Source: Bacillota bacterium
GTDB lineage: Bacteria > Bacillota > Clostridia > Lachnospirales > Bianqueaceae
Reading direction: 5' to 3'
DNA length: 64,000 bases
Assembly: GCA_017442735.1 (NCBI GenBank)
Contig: JAFRZE010000029.1
Span: 36,265-100,264, forward strand
Shown: positions 1 through 9,183 of the stretch, in pieces
How positions within the stretch are numbered: position 1 is the stretch's first letter
Layout: each line of letters opens with the position of its first letter
Notes under the pieces: generated by a model
What the model saw: the letters and a program-made list of their open reading frames with translations, nothing else
Database searches by the model: none
What the model was told of the DNA's origin: nothing
Translations under genes and position numbers: made by a program

Positions 1-792
1 GAATACGCCTGCCGTCTGAGAAAAGCCTACAGGGCCGGTGCTTCGATGGATGAGCTTCGGGCCATGAAAGACGAGCAGATGGAAACGATCTACCGGATCC
101 TCTGCATCTGCCTTGGCGTGCCGCCCAAAACGGTGACCCTGGAAGTAAGGAACAAAGATAAGGAATTCATCCGTGACGAGGGCCTGACGCCGAAAGAGTT
201 CTACGACAAATATGTCGGTCTTTGCCTGGATGATTACATCAGTCTGATCAACGCTCCTACCGATGACAAGCCTTATTATCACAGCTACAGCGTCAAGTTT
301 TTGGGCAACGTGAAGGAAGGCCGCAGGGTGCGCTATGTCAATCTGCCCATCGACGAACTGAAGAAGGCAGCGATCGCCCAGCTGAAGGACGGCGATCCGG
401 TCTGGTTCGGATGCGATGTGGGAAAAAGCTCCGAAAGGAGCCAGGGTGTGATGGACACGGCCCTGTATGATCGGGAAGACCTCTTCCATACGGAATTCAC
501 CATGACCAAGGCCGAACGCCTGGACTACGGTCACAGCCTGATGACCCACGCCATGGTCTTCCAGGGCGTGAACCTGGATGAAAACGGAAAACCGAACCGC
601 TGGAGAGTCGAGAACAGCTGGGGCAAGGATCCCGGCAAGGACGGCTACTACGTCATGAGTGATGACTGGTTCAATGAATACATGTATCAGGTCGTCGTGA
701 ATAAAAAGTATCTGTCCGAGGAGATTCTGAAAGCCTACGAGGAAGAGCCGAAGATGCTCGAACCCTGGGATCCCATGGGATCACTCGCATAA
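1..792 (+). CDS. pepC: Aminopeptidase C (bleomycin hydrolase family, C1B), 3' part
   Basis: The frame is open from base 1, so the gene starts upstream and only the last 263 residues are present. They carry two of the three papain-type catalytic residues: the His in HAMVF and the Asn in ENSWG. The catalytic Cys lies outside the window. The C-terminal end (EPWDPMGSLA) is typical of this family, in which the tail reaches into the active site and trims N-terminal residues from peptides. The protein is cytoplasmic, with no membrane segment. sbcD begins 9 nt after the stop. The family call is secure; whether this copy is mainly an aminopeptidase is inference. Confidence 0.93.
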   Translation, partial: EYACRLRKAYRAGASMDELRAMKDEQMETIYRILCICLGVPPKTVTLEVRNKDKEFIRDEGLTPKEFYDKYVGLCLDDYISLINAPTDDKPYYHSYSVKFLGNVKEGRRVRYVNLPIDELKKAAIAQLKDGDPVWFGCDVGKSSERSQGVMDTALYDREDLFHTEFTMTKAERLDYGHSLMTHAMVFQGVNLDENGKPNRWRVENSWGKDPGKDGYYVMSDDWFNEYMYQVVVNKKYLSEEILKAYEEEPKMLEPWDPMGSLA

Positions 793-801
793 TTCGAAAA
801 G

Positions 802-1953
802 ATGAAATTTTTACATGTAGCTGATCTGCATCTCGGGAAGGTCGTGAACGAACTCCCGATGATCCGGGATCAGGAATATATTCTGGAAAAGATCTGCCGG
901 ATCGTACGGGAAAAGAGAGTCGACGCCGTACTGATCAGCGGAGACATATATGATCGAAGCATTCCGCCGGAGGAAGCGGTCCGCGTCCTGGACCGCTTCT
1001 TGTCGCGCCTTTCCGCGGATGGCGTGTTCGTCCTGATGATCAGCGGCAACCACGACTCGGATGAGCGGCTGAACTACGGCAGTTCGCTTTTTATCTCGCA
1101 GAAGGTCTATATCACCAGCGTGTACGAGGGCGAGCTGAGAGAAGCGGTGCTGGAGGATGGATTCGGCCGGGTGCATTTCTGGATGCTTCCGTTCGTGAAA
1201 GCGTCCCGGGTAGGGCATTATCATCCGGAGGCGGATACCAGTTCTTACGATTCGGCGGTGCGGGCAGCGATCGGGTGCGGCGTGATCGATCCGAAGGAAA
1301 GGAACGTGCTTTTATCCCATCAGTTCGTGACGGGCGGGTCGAAGGATCCGGAGACCGCCGGCTCTGAGAATACGCCTTCCGAGGCGGTCGGAACGATCGA
1401 AAAGGTAGACGCGAGCGCTTTCGATCTTTTTGACTATGTGGCGCTCGGCCATATCCACAGGCCGCAGAAGATCGGAAGGAATGAAGTACGCTACGCGGGC
1501 TCGATCCTGAAATACAGCCTGAGTGAGATCGATCATGAAAAAAGCGCGGTGCTGGTCACGATGGAGGAAAAGGGAAAAGTAGAGACGGAACTGATCCCGC
1601 TGCTGCCGCGGCGCGAGATGCGGCATATCAAAGGTCCGTTCAGTGAGCTCATGAAGCCGGAATTCGCGACGGATGACTACATGTATGTGACCTTAACGGA
1701 CGAGGATATCATTCCGGACGCCATCCAGAAGATCCGGACCTATTATCCGCATACCATGAAACTGGATTATCAGAATTCCCATACCCGCGCGGCGATGGAG
1801 TTTTCCTTCGCGAGCGAGGATCTGTCCGTGCGTCCCGAGGAGCTTCTGAGGGATTTCTACCGGAAGATCGCGGGCGGCGAACCGTCAGAGGAAGAATGGG
1901 CGATCCTGCTAAGGAGCGCCGGAAAGGCAGGGGTGATCGATGAAACCGATTGA
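802..1953 (+). CDS. sbcD: Exonuclease SbcCD, nuclease subunit SbcD (Mre11-like)
   Basis: 383 aa. The calcineurin-like phosphoesterase motifs occur in order: ADLHLG near residue 8, SGDIYDR near 47, SGNHD near 75, LSHQ near 172 and GHIHR near 215. These residues bind two Mn ions in Mre11/SbcD nucleases. SbcD pairs with the SbcC ATPase to open hairpin and protein-blocked DNA ends. The reading frame overlaps sbcC by 14 nt, the usual translationally coupled arrangement. The ribosome site before ATG 802 is weak, so coupling to pepC translation is possible. Confidence 0.96.
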   Translation: MKFLHVADLHLGKVVNELPMIRDQEYILEKICRIVREKRVDAVLISGDIYDRSIPPEEAVRVLDRFLSRLSADGVFVLMISGNHDSDERLNYGSSLFISQKVYITSVYEGELREAVLEDGFGRVHFWMLPFVKASRVGHYHPEADTSSYDSAVRAAIGCGVIDPKERNVLLSHQFVTGGSKDPETAGSENTPSEAVGTIEKVDASAFDLFDYVALGHIHRPQKIGRNEVRYAGSILKYSLSEIDHEKSAVLVTMEEKGKVETELIPLLPRREMRHIKGPFSELMKPEFATDDYMYVTLTDEDIIPDAIQKIRTYYPHTMKLDYQNSHTRAAMEFSFASEDLSVRPEELLRDFYRKIAGGEPSEEEWAILLRSAGKAGVIDETD

Positions 1954-4900
1954 ACTCACCATGTCTGCCTTCGGGCCCTATGCCGGCACGGTCCATGTGA
2001 ACTTCCGGATTTTCGAGAAAAACGGGATCTTTCTGATCACCGGGACGACAGGCGCCGGAAAGACCACGATCTTTGACGCGGTCACCTTCGCGCTGTACGG
2101 AAAGGCGAGCGGCGCCTACCGTCAGACGAGCAGCCTGCGGTCCGACTACGCGTCTCCCACGGCGGAAACATATGTGGAACTTCTGTTCGAGCATCAGGGA
2201 AAAGAATATAGGATCAGGCGTTCCCCGGCCTACGAGCGGCCCAAAGCCAGAGGCGAGGGAACGATCAAGCAGCAGGAAAAAGCGATCCTTTACCGGCCGG
2301 ATGACGCACCGGTCGAACAGGTGCGGCAGGTCGGCGCGGCAGTGCAGGAACTGCTTCGGATCGATATCGATCAGTTCAAGCAGATCTGTCTGATCGCGCA
2401 GGGCGAGTTCTATCAGCTGCTGAACGCGCCTTCGGACGAGCGGACGAAGATCCTGCAGAAGATCTTCCGGACCGAGGGATTCCGTCAGATGGGCGAGATC
2501 CTGAAAGTCGAAGCCTCGGAAGCCCAGAAAAGCACGGAGGAGAAAGAACGCGCGCTGATCCAGTATTTCAGCGGCGTCAAGTGCGCTGAGGACAGTATTT
2601 ATCAGGAGACTTTATCTTCGCTTCAGCAATCGATCCGTACTTCCGGCCGTGCCTTTGATCTGGAGCGGATGGAGCAGGTGCTCGTCGATCTGATCAAAGA
2701 GCAGCAGGAAACAGCGGATTATTACCGGGAAGAAGCGGCGGAAGCGGACAAACAGCTGCAGATCATCCGACAGGCGCTGAATCTTTCCAGAGAGACCGAT
2801 CAGAAGTTCCGGCGGCTGGAAGAAGCGGAAGAGGCGTGCCGGAAGCTGGATGACCAGCAGGAGAGATTCGAGCTTCTGAGAGGACAGGTCGAACGCCAGA
2901 AGAAAGCCAGGCGGATCGTCCATCCGCTCTATCAGGCAGTGAAAGAGCTTGAGAATCGGCTGGCAGCTGGAGAAAAGACAGTCACAGTACGGGAGGAAGA
3001 AGAGAAGAGGATTCTCGGGAAGCTGAAAGATCTTCAGGAGCAGGCGGACCTTCTTCCGGAAGAAGAAAAGGAAAACGAGGAGAAAAAGCAGACTGTGACC
3101 CGGATGAAAGAACAGGAGCCACAGTATAAAAAGAAAGAAGAGCTGGAGAAAACGAAGGTTTCCCTGCAGTCGGCCCTGGAGCAAAACCGGAGACGGCAGA
3201 AAAAACAGCAGAACGCGTTCAGCGAGCTGGAGAAAGAAGAAGAAACGGGCAAAAAGCGGCTCGGGGAGCTGGAAGGAGCGAAGGTCCGGCAGGCAAATCT
3301 GACAGGCCTCATCCGGGAAAGGGAAACCCTCGAAGCCGACCTTGCGCATGTGCTGACGGTGGATGTGGAAGAGGCACGGAAACTGGCCGATGAGCTGGAA
3401 AAGGATCAGAAAGCCTATCTCCGGCAGGATGAGGTCTACCGAAAAGCCCTGCATGAAACCGAATACAGGGAAACACTCTTGGAAAGCGCGAGAGCCGGGC
3501 TTCTGGCACTGCGCCTTCAGGAAGGGATCCCCTGTCCGGTCTGCGGCGCTGTCCATCATCCGTCTCCCGCCGCGCTTCCGGAAGAATCCGTCACGGAAGA
3601 GGAAGTGAAAAAGGTCAGGGAGAACACCGACCAGCTTCGGGACAAGCGCGAAAAAGCCAGTCTCAGGGCGGAAACGACCAGGCTTTCACTGGAACACGCG
3701 GAAAAAGAGATCGCCGAGGACCTTGCCAGACTTCTGAAAGTCGAGGAACTTCCTAAGGAAGCCTCATTGGAGGAAAAGATCGGGATCGGTGAGAAAGCGC
3801 TGTGCGATTTGAGAGCACAGCTGAAAGAAGACAAGGAAGCTTCAGACAGGCTTGCACGGGAGATCAGGGAATTTGATCTTCTGGAAACCAGGCTGAAAGC
3901 GATCGATGAGGAAAAGAAAACGCTGAACCGGGCTCTCTCAGAGCTTGCGGGGCAGATCGAAGAATCCGGAAAGACACTGGGGGAGACAGGGGGTCTGCTT
4001 GCGGCGATCCCTTCCCTGGCTTACCCTTCGCTACAGGAAGCGGAAAAAGCAAGAAAGTCTGTCGAGCAGATGATCGAAGAGTCCGAGGCGCATATCCGAA
4101 AGGTGCGGGAAGATCATCAGAAAGCAAAGCAGGAGAACGCGGCGGTCCGGGCGGCGCTTGAAAGAGACAGGGAGCTGCTGGAAGAGACGAAACATCAAGA
4201 GACGGACGCGCGCAGGATCCTGGAAGAAAGCCTGAAAACGCAGGGATTTGATACGCAGGACGATTTTCTCCGGTCGGATGTTTCGGAGGAAGAGATCGCA
4301 CGGGGAGAGAGGCGTCTTCAGGACTATGAAACGCAGAAACAGACAGCGCGTAATCTTTTGCTGACTTACCAGAAGGATACCGAGGGCCTCGTAAGGGAGG
4401 ATACCGCGGCGCTGGAGGAAAAAGAAGATGCAGCAAAGAAAAACGCCAAGGATCTGGCGGATCAGACGACCTTCCACTATCAGCTGGCGGAACGGAACCG
4501 CGAGATCCAGGTCTCTATCCTGCGAGGCAGTGAACAGCTGAAAGAAGAAGAGAAAAAACTGGGAAGGCTGCAGCGGCTCCGGGATCTGGTCAACGGACAG
4601 ATGAAAGGTCGTCCGAAGATCACGTTGGAGCAATATGTGCAGTCGACCGGATTTGAACATATCATCGCGTCGGCGAACCGTCGGCTGATCCCGATGAGCG
4701 GCGGACGCTATGAACTGGTCCGTCACGAGGATCCGCTGGAGATCAGCGGAAAGAATGCCCTCGGGCTGGATGTACTGGACAATTATACCGGGAAGCTTCG
4801 GCCGGTCAGTTCGCTCTCCGGCGGCGAAAGCTTCAAGGCATCGCTGGCACTGGCGCTCGGTCTTTCGGACCGGATCAGCTCACAGGCCGGCGGCATCGAG

Positions 4901-5116
4901 GTGGACGCGCTTTTCGTCGATGAAGGCTTCGGAACGCTGGATGACACCTCCCTTCAGGAGGCGATCGATATGCTGCGTTCTCTTTCGTCTGACGGAAGGC
5001 TGATCGGGATCATCTCACACAGAAAAGAGCTGGAAGAGGCGATCCCTCAGCAGCTGAAAGTCATCAAATCAGGAAAAGGACAGGGAAGCGAGATCAGGAC
5101 AGAGCTGGGATATTAA
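1940..5116 (+). CDS. sbcC: Exonuclease SbcCD, ATPase/coiled-coil subunit SbcC (Rad50-like)
   Basis: 1058 aa, normal for SbcC. A Walker A motif (GTTGAGKTT) lies near residue 34. Two long Glu/Lys/Gln-rich coiled coils follow, separated by a zinc-hook CPVC at about residues 532-535, almost exactly mid-protein. The ABC signature (LSGGESFKASLALALG) lies near 960 and Walker B (DALFVDEGFGTLDD) near 990. The two ATPase halves fold together and two hooks dimerise through zinc. It works with SbcD in repair of DNA hairpins and double-strand ends. The start overlaps sbcD and is supported by GGCAGGGGTG upstream. Confidence 0.96.
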   Translation: MKPIELTMSAFGPYAGTVHVNFRIFEKNGIFLITGTTGAGKTTIFDAVTFALYGKASGAYRQTSSLRSDYASPTAETYVELLFEHQGKEYRIRRSPAYERPKARGEGTIKQQEKAILYRPDDAPVEQVRQVGAAVQELLRIDIDQFKQICLIAQGEFYQLLNAPSDERTKILQKIFRTEGFRQMGEILKVEASEAQKSTEEKERALIQYFSGVKCAEDSIYQETLSSLQQSIRTSGRAFDLERMEQVLVDLIKEQQETADYYREEAAEADKQLQIIRQALNLSRETDQKFRRLEEAEEACRKLDDQQERFELLRGQVERQKKARRIVHPLYQAVKELENRLAAGEKTVTVREEEEKRILGKLKDLQEQADLLPEEEKENEEKKQTVTRMKEQEPQYKKKEELEKTKVSLQSALEQNRRRQKKQQNAFSELEKEEETGKKRLGELEGAKVRQANLTGLIRERETLEADLAHVLTVDVEEARKLADELEKDQKAYLRQDEVYRKALHETEYRETLLESARAGLLALRLQEGIPCPVCGAVHHPSPAALPEESVTEEEVKKVRENTDQLRDKREKASLRAETTRLSLEHAEKEIAEDLARLLKVEELPKEASLEEKIGIGEKALCDLRAQLKEDKEASDRLAREIREFDLLETRLKAIDEEKKTLNRALSELAGQIEESGKTLGETGGLLAAIPSLAYPSLQEAEKARKSVEQMIEESEAHIRKVREDHQKAKQENAAVRAALERDRELLEETKHQETDARRILEESLKTQGFDTQDDFLRSDVSEEEIARGERRLQDYETQKQTARNLLLTYQKDTEGLVREDTAALEEKEDAAKKNAKDLADQTTFHYQLAERNREIQVSILRGSEQLKEEEKKLGRLQRLRDLVNGQMKGRPKITLEQYVQSTGFEHIIASANRRLIPMSGGRYELVRHEDPLEISGKNALGLDVLDNYTGKLRPVSSLSGGESFKASLALALGLSDRISSQAGGIEVDALFVDEGFGTLDDTSLQEAIDMLRSLSSDGRLIGIISHRKELEEAIPQQLKVIKSGKGQGSEIRTELGY

Positions 5117-5128
5117 AGGGGACAGGGC

Positions 5129-6295
5129 ATGGAGCGTGTGACAGAGACCGATATAAAAAGAAAGAGGATCTCTTTCTTCCGTTTAGGCGTGCAGTCGCTT
5201 CCGGAGATGTGGACACATCATCTGGCGGGCGGCCTGGTCATCACGCTCGCTATGCTGATCTTGCGTATACTCATGAGAAAGACCGCCGGTACCGATGAAA
5301 TGCTGGACGCAGTCGGCGCGGCTGCGACGGGCTCGCTGAACTGGAAATTTCCCATCGTGGTGCTGCTGATCTTTCTGACAGTTACCATCACGATCATTGT
5401 GGAATTCTTCCCGCATATTCTGCTCTCGGATGGAATTCTGAACGGACACAGGACGAATCCCTGGCATGAGATGTGGGAAAGCGCGAAGGCGCTGAAAAAG
5501 TTCCGCTCGCCGCTGGGCATCGTGATCCTTGTTTATGTTTCCGTTTTTCTTCCGCTGGTCTATCTGGGGATCTCGATGATCCTGGAGGTGGAATTCCACG
5601 CTTCCTGGGAGCTGGTCGATCTGATCTCGCACGATCTGCTTATGAAAAGCTGGTATTTCGCCGTGGTCGGCGCCCTGGCTGTTCTGGGTTTTCGATCGAT
5701 CTTCACGGTGCACGGTGTCCTGATCGACGATCTGAGTGCGGAGGCGGCCTACCGACTGTCCAATCAGATCGTTCATCACCATCAGGATACGGTGCGAAAA
5801 GAACTCCTCAAGGCGATCCTTGTCTTTTTGGGCATCATGGTACTGACATTTATCTTACTGACCATTCTGCCGGATTATCTGCTGAGGAAGCAGGCAGCGT
5901 CCCTGCCCAAAGGGGTCGTGATCGAATGGGTGGAAGGAATTAGCCTGACCAGTCTGGAAAAGAAGGTCATCGGGCACCGCATCCTTTGCAGTCTGGGATT
6001 TTTGCTTGATACATACGGAAGTCTGATCATTACCATGATCGCGATGGGCTATTATATGCTTCGTGTGACCCGGCTCTATTATTATCTGACCGGCAGACTG
6101 GGCAAAAGTTTTCCGGAAAGGCCGGACAAAAATCGCTATAGTTACCGGGTATTCATCATTATCCTGGTTTTTGTGCTGATCGTCCTGATCTCAGTCGCGA
6201 GCGGGCTCTGGTTCAATCAGCTGTATCATGTGGCAGACAGCCAGCTGACGGATCTGGAGATCATCGAGCATGGCCTGGGGTTGATTTTTGAGTAG
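5129..6295 (+). CDS. Polytopic membrane protein, about seven TM segments
   Basis: 388 aa, integral membrane. Hydrophobic stretches lie near residues 31-48, 73-92, 129-150, 172-190, 229-250, 285-310 and 340-363. No catalytic motif is recognised. The alternation of helices with amphipathic segments vaguely resembles the membrane domain of clostridial glycerophosphodiester phosphodiesterase proteins, but the phosphodiesterase domain is absent and I do not assign that function. AAAGGGGACA gives a good ribosome site 12 nt after sbcC. The MFS gene follows 8 nt downstream, so it is probably the second part of a longer operon. Confidence 0.8.
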   Translation: MERVTETDIKRKRISFFRLGVQSLPEMWTHHLAGGLVITLAMLILRILMRKTAGTDEMLDAVGAAATGSLNWKFPIVVLLIFLTVTITIIVEFFPHILLSDGILNGHRTNPWHEMWESAKALKKFRSPLGIVILVYVSVFLPLVYLGISMILEVEFHASWELVDLISHDLLMKSWYFAVVGALAVLGFRSIFTVHGVLIDDLSAEAAYRLSNQIVHHHQDTVRKELLKAILVFLGIMVLTFILLTILPDYLLRKQAASLPKGVVIEWVEGISLTSLEKKVIGHRILCSLGFLLDTYGSLIITMIAMGYYMLRVTRLYYYLTGRLGKSFPERPDKNRYSYRVFIIILVFVLIVLISVASGLWFNQLYHVADSQLTDLEIIEHGLGLIFE

Positions 6296-6303
6296 GAGGC
6301 GAC

Positions 6304-7659
6304 ATGACAAAGGAACTTGAAAAGCTTCAGAAAGAGCGGAAAAAAGCCCGGTACGCGGGATACTTTGCCGTCCTGCTGATCATGATCGTGCTGACCGATA
6401 TCCTGGACAACCTGGCGACGAATGTCGGCGCGAACATCACATCCAGCTTTATTACTGAGTTTTTCGTGAACGGAAAGGTATTTGGCCGGAGCTATGAGTA
6501 TGAGGAAGGACTGGCACTGCATAACACGATCAGCCTGTTCGGCTACGTGCTGGCTCTTTTGGCGCCGTTCTATAAGTCGCTGGCGGATAAGATCGGTCGA
6601 AAGCCGCTTTTCGTCTGTTCGGCGCTGGGCATGGCGGCAGGCCTTCTGATTATTTTCCTCTGCCGGTCCTATCCGGTCTTTCTGGTGGGAAGCTTTATGC
6701 TTTCCTTCTTCATCGGCAGTGATATCCAGATCCTGTATGTCCTGGAAGAGGCGCCGAAAGAGAAACGGGCGACCGTCTACAGCCTCCTGAAAGGGATCGG
6801 CGGTCTGTCTTCCGTGGCGATCCCGGCGATGCGCGTCGCGCTTATGCATAATGATCCCACCCAGTGGCGGAACGTATATCTGCTGCCGGGCTTGTTCGGC
6901 CTGGGAGTCGTCGTCCTGCTGATCCTGCTGGTGAAGGAGACCCGGGTCTTCCAGGATAAGCGGATCGCTCAGCTGGAGGGTAAGCCCGGTCTTCCGGCGG
7001 AGGAACCGGAGAAGACGCCGGAAAACGCGCCGGTCGCGAAGGCAGGCATCATACCGGCGATCAAGTATATCTTCAAACGGAAAGACCTGCGGGCGCTGAT
7101 TTTGATCAAGATGTTGTTCGACGCGGCGATCATCGCCATGACGAATTATGAATCCATCATGTACCGCGCGAACATGGATACCGCGTCCATCACGACGGCG
7201 GAATTCTATTATCCGTTTCTGTACTGCGCGGCGGTCATTATTTCCGGCTTTCTGGCGGACCGGATCGGGAGAAAGAAAACGGTCCTGCTCTTCGGACTGA
7301 TCTGCGCGGGTTCCTTTATTCTGTTTATCGTCAGCGCCAACGGTCTGTGGAGTCCGGCCATCGTAGGCATCGGATATGGGTTATATCTTGGCGGTTACTG
7401 GATCGGCCGGGATTATATGGAGATCATCTCGACGGAGATGGTGCCCACCGAGATCCGGGCGTCGATCATCGGCGCGGAAGGGCTGCTGGTCTATATCGGC
7501 ATGGGGATCGGCTTTGCTTTCGTAAATATAGGAATGCTCTTTATGCCGCTCTGGCTGATTTGTTCTTTGTTTGCGTTGCCCTGTATTTTGATCTCCGTTC
7601 TCCTTCTGGCGAAATACGGCAAGGAGACCAAGGGCGTGGATTATGAAACTATTTCCTGA
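6304..7659 (+). CDS. Major facilitator superfamily transporter
   Basis: 451 aa with about twelve hydrophobic helices. It has the MFS loop 2-3 signature (DKIGRKPLF near residue 97) and its repeat in the second half (DRIGRKKTVLL near 320), plus a central cytoplasmic loop rich in Pro, Glu and Ala at about 220-250. The substrate cannot be read from the sequence. It sits between a membrane protein and a FAD oxidoreductase with gaps of 8 and 15 nt, which suggests a shared transcript. A strong AGTAGGAGG site precedes ATG 6304. Confidence 0.92.
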   Translation: MTKELEKLQKERKKARYAGYFAVLLIMIVLTDILDNLATNVGANITSSFITEFFVNGKVFGRSYEYEEGLALHNTISLFGYVLALLAPFYKSLADKIGRKPLFVCSALGMAAGLLIIFLCRSYPVFLVGSFMLSFFIGSDIQILYVLEEAPKEKRATVYSLLKGIGGLSSVAIPAMRVALMHNDPTQWRNVYLLPGLFGLGVVVLLILLVKETRVFQDKRIAQLEGKPGLPAEEPEKTPENAPVAKAGIIPAIKYIFKRKDLRALILIKMLFDAAIIAMTNYESIMYRANMDTASITTAEFYYPFLYCAAVIISGFLADRIGRKKTVLLFGLICAGSFILFIVSANGLWSPAIVGIGYGLYLGGYWIGRDYMEIISTEMVPTEIRASIIGAEGLLVYIGMGIGFAFVNIGMLFMPLWLICSLFALPCILISVLLLAKYGKETKGVDYETIS

Positions 7660-7674
7660 GGAAAGGATCATCTG

Positions 7675-9183
7675 ATGAGAATTGTAATGGTAGGAGCCGG
7701 CCTCGCCAACCTGACGTACGGCGCTCTGGCGGCCAAAGAAGGTCACGAAGTCCTTCTGATCGATAAGAACAAGGAAGCCGGCGGCGTTCTGACACTGGCC
7801 AGGCAGGATGGCTTTTCCTTCGAGCAGGGGCCGCTCATCCTGACTGATCTGGAAGAAGGAGAGCCCGTCTATCAGATGCTGAAAAAGCTGGATATTCATC
7901 TGGACCTGATCCGGGAGGACAGAGGTCTCGTGACAAAGGATTTCGCGCTGATCCCGCCGGATACCTATGAGAAAGACTGGCGGAAGAAAGAACTGATGCG
8001 GCTTTTCCCGGAAGATGCCGAGGGGATCAAAAAATACTATCAGTTCTATGAAGCGCTGATGAAGATCCGTTATCTGTCCGGAGAAGTGCAGACTTCCTCC
8101 ACCAAACTGAAAACCCTGCTGACCTATCTGAAAGTCAAACCCTATGAGAACATGTCCTGCGATGACTTTACCAAAGCACTGTTTTCGAATGAGAAACTCC
8201 GGCTGGTCTTCAACGGGATCCTGGCGGATATCTGCGCGGACCCTGCCGAGGTCCAGTGCTTCACGCTTCCGTTCATGAATACGGAAACGGCTTTTGACAA
8301 ACGAATCCCGCTGGAGAAGAAGGGAAAGAAATACTATCCCGGTTATTTCTGTATCCGGGGAGGTGTTCAGAAACTCGCGGAAGCACTGCTTGACTATATC
8401 ACGAGCCACGGAGGTATGTTCCTGCCGGAGACGGTGGTCGAAAAGGTGATGATAGAAGATCAGAAGGCGGTAGGCGTCCGGCTGATGAACGGGACAGAGA
8501 TCTTCGCCGACGCGGTCGTGGGCTGCGGCGCGGCCAGAGATTTCTTCTACAAAACGGTGGGAGAAGAGTATCTGGACGATGACTACCGGCAGGTGCTCGA
8601 GACCTTCCTTCCGATGGAAGCGGTATTCATGGTCCATCTGGGCGTAAACTACGATCCTTCCGAGTATCAGAAGCAGAGCCTGGTCTACTACTATCACAGC
8701 TATGATCTTTCGGAAGCCGTAAGAGAGCTTCGATCCGGCATCTATCACGAGGGAAAAGAAGGTTTTCTTATCTATTTCCCGGACAGGCACGCGCCTGAGT
8801 TCGCGCCGGAAGGATGCCACTGCGTGACGATCTATACCGTCTGTCCGGATACACTGAAAGAAGGAAGCTGGGACGAGAAAAAGGACGATTACGCGGATGA
8901 ACTCATCGCGATGGCGGAGGAATACCTGCCGGGACTGAGGGATCATATCGTGGCGAAGAAGATCGTGACTGCGGAGGATTACCGACAGCTGACCCATATG
9001 GACAAATCTTCCTTCGGCGGTCTCGTCCCGGTCTGGAAGCAGAAGAATCCCGCGTTTATCACACCGGTGAAGGATCTGGTCTTTGTTGGTGCGCAGAGTG
9101 AGAGCGCCGGCGGCGTTTCAGCGGTCATGAAAGGCGCCGCACACGCCTATAAACAATGGAAAGTAGAGGTGGAAAGCCGATGA
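7675..9183 (+). CDS. FAD/NAD(P)-dependent oxidoreductase, phytoene desaturase (CrtI)-like
   Basis: 502 aa. The N-terminus is a Rossmann dinucleotide-binding motif (VGAGLANLTYG) followed by an acidic residue at the end of the second strand (LLIDKN) and the GG loop typical of the CrtI/amine-oxidase superfamily. The C-terminal FAD-contact region (VFVGAQSESAGGVSAVMKGA, near residues 468-487) is also present. Family members desaturate or isomerise lipids, or oxidise amines. No carotenoid synthesis gene is nearby, so the substrate is unknown. The stop overlaps the next gene's start codon (ATGA), coupling it to the Ltp-type lipoprotein. Confidence 0.88.
   Translation: MRIVMVGAGLANLTYGALAAKEGHEVLLIDKNKEAGGVLTLARQDGFSFEQGPLILTDLEEGEPVYQMLKKLDIHLDLIREDRGLVTKDFALIPPDTYEKDWRKKELMRLFPEDAEGIKKYYQFYEALMKIRYLSGEVQTSSTKLKTLLTYLKVKPYENMSCDDFTKALFSNEKLRLVFNGILADICADPAEVQCFTLPFMNTETAFDKRIPLEKKGKKYYPGYFCIRGGVQKLAEALLDYITSHGGMFLPETVVEKVMIEDQKAVGVRLMNGTEIFADAVVGCGAARDFFYKTVGEEYLDDDYRQVLETFLPMEAVFMVHLGVNYDPSEYQKQSLVYYYHSYDLSEAVRELRSGIYHEGKEGFLIYFPDRHAPEFAPEGCHCVTIYTVCPDTLKEGSWDEKKDDYADELIAMAEEYLPGLRDHIVAKKIVTAEDYRQLTHMDKSSFGGLVPVWKQKNPAFITPVKDLVFVGAQSESAGGVSAVMKGAAHAYKQWKVEVESR

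Noticed and set aside
7381..8997. Long open frame on the minus strand (538 codons)
   Set aside because: It lies fully antisense to the MFS and FAD oxidoreductase genes, has no ribosome site, and its composition reflects codon bias of the real genes.
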